64,000 nt of DNA from Apostichopus japonicus (Eukaryota > Echinodermata > Holothuroidea > Aspidochirotida > Stichopodidae): positions 9,530,001-9,594,000 of the forward strand of contig NC_092566.1 in assembly GCF_037975245.1 (NCBI RefSeq), written 5' to 3'. This document shows positions 51,901 through 63,000 of the stretch, piece after piece. Position 1 is the first letter of the stretch; every line of letters begins with the position of its first letter. Both the position numbers and the translations under genes were made by a program. The notes beneath the pieces are model-generated. The model made no database searches, was not told where the DNA came from, and worked only from the letters and a program-made list of their open reading frames with translations.

Positions 51901-54900
51901 ACATGTGCTGTGGCCAAGTAGATAAAGGTGTTGGCATCTGAAGCAATGAGGCCTAGCAATCGGAAGGCTATGGGTTCGATACCAGGCCGACAATCTACGG
52001 TTTTTCCCCATCTGGAATGTCTTTCTAAATTGAAAAGATTCCAAGTTTGAGTTAAAATATGTTGAATTGTATACGTGTAAGTTGTAATCCATAAGCCCTT
52101 GCGGGTTTCTCCCACGTTTGTGGTCGCTTTAAGCGTCGTTAAAATAACTGATCATTATTATTATTTATTATGATGATTATTATTATATGTCTAAAAACAG
52201 CCACAGACTGTATCACTTTATGCAACTTGACTCAACTCGACTGTCATAATATGCAAAATAGGTTATAGTTGGTCATGTGCTTAAGTCTATAGCTACAACT
52301 GAGCAAGTTTTTGCCAGTTTCAGTCGCACGAATTGTTGTCTAGCAAATTCAATATGGAGCTCTTTCCCTTCTGGCAGTGGGCAGTGTATGACAATTCACA
52401 ACTAAAAATTGTCCTGTTATAACAAATGTAGCCATCAAGAGAAAATAATTTTGTTTACGACCTAACCGTGCGCTGCATGATTCTTAAGTGAAATATAGTT
52501 GGCCATGAGTTTATCGGTTATTTAATGTGTGGGGCTCCATTCAATGGGACTTTAAAGAAGGAATTCGTCACGGCAGTGGCTATCAGTCTGGCTGCGTGCG
52601 GCCGGTTTAGAAAACAAACAAAAAGAGAATTCCATGATGCTTTGTCAAAGTATCCTAAATGGAAAATTCTGTGACCAAAGAAATACGAAAGAAGACGTTT
52701 ATAAACAAGTATGGGAAACCAGGATTTGGAAAATGATTTAAACTAACTAATCTTGACTAACTTCTGTAAATTTGGAGAAATGTTGGGTAAATTTTTATCA
52801 ACTTTGAAGCTGAGCTATAAATATGTTGGCCAAAATTCATGTAGTATACTGTATAATAGTATGTAATCTGTATAGTAAATCGAGTGTTTGCTTTAACTAT
52901 TTCTTCTTCTTCTTCTCTCAGGTAAATGTATCGAAGACCAATACCGAAACGAAACAACTTTTCACAGCCTCTGCGATGGTGATAGTTGGTATTGAAGACA
53001 TTAATGATAACCGTCCTGTTTTTACGCAAGGTAACACTATCTCTCTCCATTTTTGGCTTACTTCATTTTGCAGCATTCTTTGAAACCCATAACAGGACTT
53101 CAAAGGAGGGATTTAGGAGGAGGAAACAATTTCTAGATTCCCGGCCTCCCCCCCCCACTACACCCTTCCCCACTGATTTAGATTTGGGGAGGAACCTTAT
53201 GGAAGGATTACCATGGGTATGGAAAAGTGGTCTTCCAAACCAAATGTAAAAGTCCTCAACACAGTGTTTCCACCCCCGAATGAAGATGGATGTGGCGCCC
53301 GCATGGTTCCCCGGTCCCCTTTCTGTGAATGCCATTAGCCACATTACTGCCATTATCTAGTGTAGGACTTGTTAGTGCTGTGACTATCTCTCAATATATC
53401 TCTTCATGCCCGCAGAAATCTATGAAGTTCCGTTAACGGAAGGTTTGCCCGTAGGAACTCCATTCCTGCAATTAGAAGCAACAGATGCAGACTCTGACCA
53501 GTACTCTAATATCATCTACAGTTTTGCAAGTACATCATCTGTTCAGAATAATTTGGTAAGAATATCATTTTTTGTGTGTGTATGTGTGAGAGGTGTAGGG
53601 GCAGGGTAGGGGTGTTGCAAAGAGCATCAGAATATTGGAGAGGCAACATGGCAGCAATTTTCTCCTTTTCCTCCTTATATTGTATGGAGGGGGAATCCTT
53701 CCCTATTGGGTTGTGAGGCATCCAATTTCTTAGTTTCTACTGGTGTAACCTTTTGTTAATGTATAAATACAAAGGTTTTTATTTTAAATTTGCCACAATA
53801 AGTTCTGCTCAGATATTCTCCTCCTAAATCGCATATTTTCTTCAAACTGTCATCCATCTCCTCCTCCTCCTCCTCCTCCTCCTCCTCCTCCTCCTCCTCC
53901 TCCTCCTCCTCCTCCTCCTCCTCCTCCTCCTCCTCCTCCTCCTCCTCCTCCTCCTCCTCCTCCTCCTCCTCCTCCTCCTCCTCCTCCTCCTCCTCCTCCT
54001 CCTCCTCCCCTCCCCCTCCCCCTCCCCCTCCCCCTCCCCCTCCCCTCCCCCTCCCCCTCCCCTCCCCCTCCCCCTACCCCTCCTCTGATGCCCCCCCCCC
54101 CCCCTTTCAGGTGTTAACATTACACAGTATGCCTACTTTTCCTTTTTCATATGTGATTTAACAGCTGTGCTACACAAAACCATTATCATAAGTTTGTTAT
54201 TATCTTTTGACTTTTTTGAAAACAAAACAGACTAGGTTTAAAAGAACATAGGCAATCATAATAAACAATGCATTTCTTTGCAGAGGGTGGGGGAGGGAGG
54301 GGAGGGGAGGGGCTAGTCAGAAGCACAACCGGCATTTGTGTTGTAGTAATCATTGCACTCATCTTCATTCAATGTCAGTTGGAAAGAGAAATTTTGATAT
54401 ATTATTGATTTCTTGGCGGTAGCCGAAGTAATCTATGCGGTCATGACTGCGTGTGTGTGTGTGTATGCGTGTGTGTGTGTGTGTGTGTGTGTCTGTGTGT
54501 GTGTGACGCCAAGCTTGAAATTAGGTTTTCTCAGCAATCCCAAGGTAGATTGATCTCATTCTTGGTACATAGGTTACCCATCATGAGTCGACGATCCCTA
54601 TTTATTTTGGTGCTAATATCATGAATATTAATGAGTGGGCGGGGCTTAGAGTGATTTTCAACAAATGTCAATATCTTCGCAACCGTAAGTTCAATTTTCA
54701 TGGAACTTGGTTTGGTGGTACAAGAGGAAAGTCCTCTATATGAATATGGTGACAGTTTGTCCAATCTCATTATTATTCATGAGGGGCGGGGCTAAGTGTT
54801 GTTTTTCGCAAAAAAAGCTTGAAATTAGGTTTTCTCAGCAATCCCAAGGTGTATTGATCTCATTCTTGGTACATAGGTTACCCATCATGAGTAGACGATC

Positions 54901-56778
54901 CCTATTTATTTTGGTGCTAATATCATGAATATTAATGAGTGGGCGGGGCTTAGAGTGATTTTCAACAAATGTTAATATCTTCGCAACCGTATGTTCAATT
55001 TTCATGGAACTTAGTTTGGTGGTACTAGAGGAAAGTCCTCTATATTAATATGGTGACAGTTTGTCCAATCTCATTATTATTCATGAGGGGCGGGGCTAAG
55101 TGTTGTTTTTCGCAAAGAACTTGAAATTAGGTTTTCTCAGCAATCCCAAGGTGGATTGATCTCATTCTTGGTATATAGGTTACCCATCATGAGTAGACGA
55201 TCCCTATTTATTTTGGTGCTAATATCATGAATATTAATGAGTGGGCGGGGCTTAGAGTGATTTTCAACAAATGTTAATATCTTCGCAACGGTATGTTCAA
55301 TTTTCATGGAACTTGGTTTGGTGGTACTAGAGGAAAGTCCTCTATATTAATATGGTAACAGTTTGTCCAATCTCATTATTATTCATGAGGGGCGGGGCTA
55401 AGTTGTTTTTCACAAAAAAGCTTGAAATTAGGTTTTCTCAGCAATCCCAAGGTGGATTGATCTCATTTTTGGTACATAGGTTACCCATCATGAGTAGACG
55501 ATCCCTATTTTTTTTGTGCTAATATCATGAATATTAATGAGTGGGCGGGGCTTAGAGTGATTTTCAACAAATCTTCAGTATGACCCGGCCAGGAGTCGAA
55601 CCCCTAACCTTCCAGTGGCAAGTCGGAATTCTACCCCAATACTATTAATAAGGGGGGCATGAATATTAATGAGTGGTAGAGCTTAAAGCAAATTCTTTAA
55701 AATATCAATTTGTTCATCAAACTTGAGCTGATAGCAAGGAACAACATTTGTGTTGATGCTACATTAATATTCATAAAAGGTCGGAACCAAGTGTACACAA
55801 TGAACCTACAGTAATATTTAGATGCCAAGGAATCTCAAAACCTCTTGGTTTTCTTGTTTTTAAAGACATGTATTTTGCTAAATTTCTCTACACACTAAAA
55901 ACTTCTTTTGCTGACAAAATGAGATGACCAGCTTAACTTGTTACAATTATAATGATGAGTGGAGTATATATAGAACTGTCTTTTCTTCCTCCGGGCTAAG
56001 CTTACGAGCAGAATAGATCGAGATGCCCGCTGAACCTCCAGGGTGTCCTACCACAAACAATTGATCCAGTGTTTATAGAGTTCTTGCTGTTATACAAAAG
56101 CCAAGCTTCACATTCGATTGTACAACATATTTAGCCCTACTCTGTATATTGATTAAGATCTTTATACAATAATGATTTCTTCAAGTCAATGCTTTGAGAA
56201 GTCAAAGACTTGTGTGAAAGATCAATTCTCTCAAAGGACATAGCAAGCAGAGATTGATATCCTGATATTTAGTCAGTGTCTCCAATTTCAAATTCCGTTT
56301 CTTGGAAACCGCATCTTTCATTCACCCTACTGGTTGTGATTGATAACTTATCTGCCTCCAGGGTAAAATCTTTCATCAGGATCTCCAAAAATAAATCCAT
56401 CAGATAATAAAGAGGGAAAAGGGCACATCAATGTACAGTAGTAACTGATTCTCTGTGCATGCAGCCACACAACATCGTTAAAGGTGTTTGTTTTGAAAAG
56501 TATTGTTGACATATAACGCAGGACGGAATGACCCGGTTAATGTCACACTACTGTTTGCCAAAACCATGGGGTTGTCCAGAGCCGATATCCATCCATTATG
56601 AAATCTATTGTGTAGTCAGAAATGCTAATACTCCTCACAAACTCTGCTCATTTCACAATTTACAGTTGATCTTCACAACAGAATTTGTAGACAGATCCAG
56701 AAGAGGAATTAATGCTGAAGCACTGTACACTACAGGAGTTAACATATAGTAGTAATAATAATAATGATAATGATGATG

Positions 56779-56868
<90 letters not shown>

Positions 56869-57021
56869 GTAATAATAATAATAATAATAATGAAAATAGT
56901 AATAATAATAGTAGTAGTAGTAATAATAATAGTAATAATAATAATAACAGTAATAATAGTAATAATAATAATAATAATAGTAATAATAATAGTAATAATA
57001 ATAATAATAGCAATAATATTA

Positions 57022-57057
<36 letters not shown>

Positions 57058-60000
57058 GCAATAATAATAATAGTAATAATAATAATACTACAGTGAACAT
57101 ATTTAGCTTCAAATCAGAAACAAGAAGTAGCTGCTCCATGCGCAATCAAATGAGGATGTAAAGAAATGAGCTTTCAGGTATTACTCTTAAATGTAGAATG
57201 TTACACATAACAAGCCACATGTTACTATTAACAGCCACACTAATACTAAAGAACAACATACCCTCTAGTACAGAGTTCTGTATACCTAGACCCACGGCCT
57301 TGGATTTTTCATGAGGACCGACTGAGTCACAACACAGCCAACCCCCTTTCCCACCCTTCCCCCCTTTCCCACCCTTCAGAATAAATGCTCAGAATGCATG
57401 AATTTCAAGCCAGCTCTGACTTTGGACTCGATGTTAGAAAAATATTAAATCATTTGATCTCTGTCGGCAAGCTCTGAAAACTGAAGATATTATTTTTTGA
57501 CATGTGGAAAAATCTTGTGTCCCACTGAAACTTTTGTCACCAAGCACTTGAGAGGATGGGAAGGGAATGGATGCTTCATTGTGAAGATACCGCAAGCTAT
57601 AGGGTGTTCCGAAAGTTCGTTCCGCCCTTTCCTCATTTCTTTTTAAAAAGATGTTTAAACCGACACTAAACACCATGCATACGGTAATTGTTATTATTTT
57701 ATGTAGGCTACATATATATGTTAAGATGTAGTAGAGTCAGTTTCTCTATTTGTTTTCCCTTTCTTCCGCTATTCCCTAGCAAGTTCCCTCTCCTTTTCCA
57801 TGCCACTGTTGTTTTCCTTAGGCGCCATATTGTTATGCGTTGAGGTTTGTGTACCTATTCAATTCACTACGTGTGCATTATGTGTCCGTACAAGAAAAGT
57901 TAATTACTCACTGAGTTCGTTACAGTGTGTGTTCCGTAGGCAATTTGTACCGAGTATCACAGATGGTTTGAAATTGAGGGGCTATTGTAGTATGACTGAG
58001 ATGCTGAAGGGAAGATGGGCTCTAGGGCGGAACAAACTTTCGGGACACCCTATGCTTTATAAGGTCTATGGCCCGCCACATGCATACATTATGTAAATTA
58101 TCAGAGGCTATTAATAGCATGGTTCGAGCCAGTAGTATTTATGTCTTTCTCGGAGTCATTCGTGTTTAATTGAGTTTTTGAGAAAATTTTTCGATGATGA
58201 AGTTTTTTTTATTGTTGAATCTGTAAAAGGAGAAGAGAGAGGATTTCAAAAGCATTAATTACTTAAATTTGCCTGTTAAATCACCGTATGAAAATCGAAG
58301 TTACATTTGTGGCTGTGTGGGACTTCCTTGTTAGGTGTGATTTTCATCATAAATGGCAAGTTAGAATTGCTTAATAAAGAAAATAAATAGAGGGCGCCCT
58401 CATCATCTTTTGACGAACTGCTATTTTCTTTCTTTATTTCTGTCTGTCTGTTTTTGTTTTTGTCTACCTGTTAGGCAAAGTATGCTGCTACCTTCCTTTA
58501 TAAAGTTAAGAAGCCCTGAAAATGTTAAAACATGTACAGTATATTTTCTCTGCTTAGTTCAAGATATAAGCTGTGTATTTGGAATAAATTGAAAATAAAT
58601 TATATACTTATACAGACACTACTATTATTGATAGATTTATCATTATTGTTAGTAAATACAAATTTGTAAAACTTTATTTTCAATTGTATTTTCTTAAAAT
58701 TGATAGATTCTGGAAGACTACTTCAACATCAGTTCTACAACCGGTCTGATTACGACAACAGTGGTCTTTGATTTTGAGACACATCCAACTACCATTGACT
58801 TCTTTGTGTTTGCCACCAACGTGAATCCATTTGTAGGTGTCGGGTAAGTGAAGCAACTTATATGTGCATACAATATATATATATAAATATATATACATAT
58901 ACATATATATATATATATAAATATAAATATATATATATAATTGAAATCGTAAATGAGTTGAAAAATCAAGAACAGTGAAAAAACTTCCAGCCTCCACCGG
59001 ATTGGAACCCGGGCCTCCCACTCTGTATGCGGACACCCTATATTGATACATATATACACATACATATAAAAAATATATATATATATTGTATGTATATATA
59101 TATATGTATATATATTTATAAACAGATGAAATTAATAGTTTTGCTGAAATGTCATGTTTCATTGGTTTTTGAACAGCTGGTACTAAACGTATTTAATCAT
59201 AGGAATTGTACGCAACTAATTGTTGTAGTTTAATCCTTAAGAGTACACTAGTTGTTTCACTATGCCATAGATATTAGCCACATGAGTACATCCATCAACT
59301 TTTGATTTCCCATGAAGTTGTTGTTTTTTTCTGTTCCTTTTTCTGTTATGGAAAGTGTCAGAATAGTTGTAAACTAGGCATTAGCATAATTCAGGTCACC
59401 AACCAGTCCACCCTCCCTCTGCAATACAACTTTCAAGCCTCTCACCACCCCCACCCCCCTCCTTTAACCTTCTCTTGCACATATCCCTTATAGGTATAAA
59501 AGTACTGAAAGAAGTCACATGAGTTCTAAATGTGACAAGACCTTCTGATCTCTCACCTGTGGGTTATTAAAAAATAAAACATTTTTTAATACGCAACAAA
59601 TGTACATAGAAAATGAGATAGCATATAGTGTCAGAGACTTTTACAATATACTACACTACTTATGAAAAACCACTTATGAATTAGAAGATATGCCAGTGTT
59701 ATGGTCAACTGGATAAAGGCATGGTGGTATTAGCGAAGTATAATCAAACCTAGCAGCTGGGAAGGATGTGGGTTCACTCCCTGGCTGGCCCAACTACAAC
59801 TACAATACACGCTTTTGTCCAAATTTCCGTACAAATTTGTACACTTCCGAGAGGACTAATCGACTTTTTATAATTCTGGAGTTACGATCTGGAATTGTTT
59901 GGACAAAACAATAAAAACATCCAAAAGTATTCATTGCTTCAAACAAAAAATGAAATCCATTTTACTTAACGATTATGATCATTAAGCAGTGATTTTTTCT

Positions 60001-63000
60001 TTCTTGCTTTTTTCTATGTTCTTTGTTCTTTGTTCTTTTCTCTATTCTTCTTCCTCTTACTTCTCCTTTGTATTCTTTCGTTTATTGTTTTTTTAAAGGG
60101 GGACTGCTCGTAAAAGCTCTGCTTCTTCAGTCCTCCTCCACCTCCTTGTATATTAACTATTCACCAGTGTATTTATATTATGTGGAAATATATCAAACTC
60201 AACTCAAACTCAAAGTAAGATGGGTGTTTCATCCAGGCGAAATGCACGTTTTATTTTATTCCCATCTGAAATGGTCTTCCCAAAATTGTCAAAAAAATCT
60301 CCAACCTGAGCCAAAACTGTAGATTGGATAGCCACCCAACAAGAAGTGTGAGTACTATGCCATTTGGCTTTTCACATGTGCACTTGCGGTTGCCTAGCGT
60401 AAAATAGTTCCCTTCAAGGACGATTATGTGATACGTCTATATATGTATGTCGATATCTTATTTATGATATGAGTCAAGTTAGTGTGAAATATTTCTTATT
60501 ATTATTTTATTTTTGGCACCGACAGTCCAGGTATCGACTCAGCTCTAGTCCGGGTCCTGTTGCAAGATGCAAATGACAATCCACCTATCTTTGAACAGTC
60601 GTCATATTCAATTTGCATCCCAGAGGTGGGTGCCACTTATCTGTTACCGCTTATTTTCACACACAAAAAATTGAATTTTAAGAATTTTACGAAAGTTAGA
60701 ACATGTTTTACCATTTTCTTGGTTTCTAGTAACTTGTAGTAGTAACTATGAAATTAATATTTTTAAATACAGTCTGTGGTTCCTAACTTTAAGAGAAGAA
60801 GTATGTTAAACTCATCAAAATACAACCGCATGTGTTTGGCCAAATACCTATCTGGATAAAGAAAAGGCTACAGAGTTATTAATATAAAAATCTTTCTTCA
60901 TGTATAAAATTCTGTGAGAATATTTTAAGAATTTGATCCTGTTTGCTGAGGTTTTCTCTAACACGATCGATGTTACGATTTATCAGACCATTACTCTGGT
61001 TTCTTCTGGAATAGATAAGTAAAATTTTAGTCAGGTCAGTTGAGGTCATCAGAAGCTTTTTCTCCCCCTCTACCAAAGAGTAATGTGCCAACTTCTCCTC
61101 ACATTTAGTAATCGCTTGATTCCTCAGTGGATAGAGGTGTATGTAACCTTACATGTGGACCATGGGAGAGTATGGTTTGATTGGTTTAAAATTGACTCAG
61201 TACAATTTGTTGTTTTTAAAGTCAATGACTACAGTGAAGAGATTTATGTTGCTAAAACGGAACTGATTCCAGCACGTGCAATTTCATTTTCTGTGGACTC
61301 GCTTATTAGGATTACCGTTTCGTTTCTTTCCTGCCATAGAATGCTGGCCCTATCTCTGTAACCGATCTAACTGCAACCGATGAAGATGTCGGTAGTAGCG
61401 GAATGGTGGAGTATTACATCATCAGTGACAATCCATTCGGTAAGTTAGAATGGAATAAATGATAGTCAAAAGAGGAGTATCAAAATCCGACATCGTAGGG
61501 TCAGTCTCATTTGAATGGGGTTTGAGCTTGCATGACCCATTGACCTATCATTAAACGTGGCCACAAGAGACGCATTGGAAAGTATTGATTATATATAACT
61601 GTGGATGTGTTGTAACAGAGACAGTACATTGTTCTCCTCCCGCCCCCCCCCCCCCCCCCCGCCCTGGCCACTCCCCATTAAAGTATATTTTCAGTAATTA
61701 TAATAAAATGCATGCATGCCTGCTATGCCATTGTCTTGTTCTGTTTACGTAGTGAGAAACACTTCCACCTGCTCCTTGCCCACCTCCCCCCACCCCCAAC
61801 CTCCCACTCCTGCATGAACAATTAACATTCCACTAATGGCATTGATTGTTTTATTGATACATTTATTAATTGCTTAAAAACACTGGATAGCTTCCTGGGT
61901 ATTTACTGAGCTCTTTTGCAGGGAGTATAATCCTGTTTTTATTTTTTATGATTTTTTAAACCTTCCATCATCTACTCCAGTAAGCAGTTCTCTTCTGTTG
62001 TCTTCCTTACCTCATACCATCTCTGTATAAACATTTGCAGGTTTCAGTATCGACAAGACTACGGGGAACGTTGCAGTCGGCGATTCATTGGACAGAGAGT
62101 CTCAAAACTACCACAACTTGACGATCTTAGCAAATGATCTGGGAGAGCCACCGTTGTCTGCAACGGTGATGCTCTTCATCTGTGTGAGCGATGTCAACGA
62201 TAACAAACCCCAGTGGGTCTTAGAATCCCAAGTGTTTAATCTCTCAGAAAACACACTTCCAGGTCCTGTTGGTGCGGTGAGTGATGGTCTTCTCCTCTTC
62301 TTCTCCTGCTCAGTTATCTCGTCTTATGATGACCCCCCTCCCCCTCCCCCCTCCCCCTAGCTTTCTTTGAAGCTGTTGCTTTAATTGATTTTAATTAGTC
62401 TCATATACACTCATATAACAATAGAATCCCCATAAATTTGAATGGTCAAAGTCTCCATTTTTCAATTAATGTACAGACTTATTTTTTAAAAAATGTCAAT
62501 TATTTGATGACAAAAAAAAAATTGTACTTCACTTTGGAATTTTTTTAACTAATAACGAGGATCCCTTTATTAATTTGGCTCATTTTAATTTGGCACTTAA
62601 TCTTTATTAAAGACATTATAGTGTTATCTCGATTGGCCACAGTGACGAATATCATGATGACATTCACCCAGAAGTCTTGTTATAAAAGCTATAACATGAT
62701 GGATTTTCAACAGTTTGCCTTTGCTTCATTTTAAACTGTTAATTTTCAGGTGGAAGCTTTTGATCTGGACGAAGGAAGAAACGCAGATTTGTTGTACCAG
62801 ATTGTTCCAAATAATCCCAACTTTGTGATCGATACCCAAAGCGGAGAGATTTCTTTGATTGGGAGCTTGGACAGGGAGACAGAATCGATCGTTAACCTCA
62901 CTATAGTGGTCAGGGATGGTGAGTATAAATATGTTTTATACCATTTTAATAATAATATCTGCCGACAAGGACGAAGTTACTGGCATCCGATATCTAAAGT

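Noticed and set aside
51876-52115. Two minus-strand frames near 52 kb
   Set aside because: They overlap the tRNA-derived SINE at 51.9 kb and read its complement.
53842-54120. Arginine-rich minus-strand frame
   Set aside because: Translation of the (CCT)n tract.
54590-55400. GGGCGGGGC boxes in the 302-bp satellite as promoter Sp1 sites
   Set aside because: They occur in every satellite unit and have no adjacent transcription unit.
56660-57161. Poly-Leu, poly-Asn and poly-Ile frames
   Set aside because: Translations of the AAT microsatellite in every frame.
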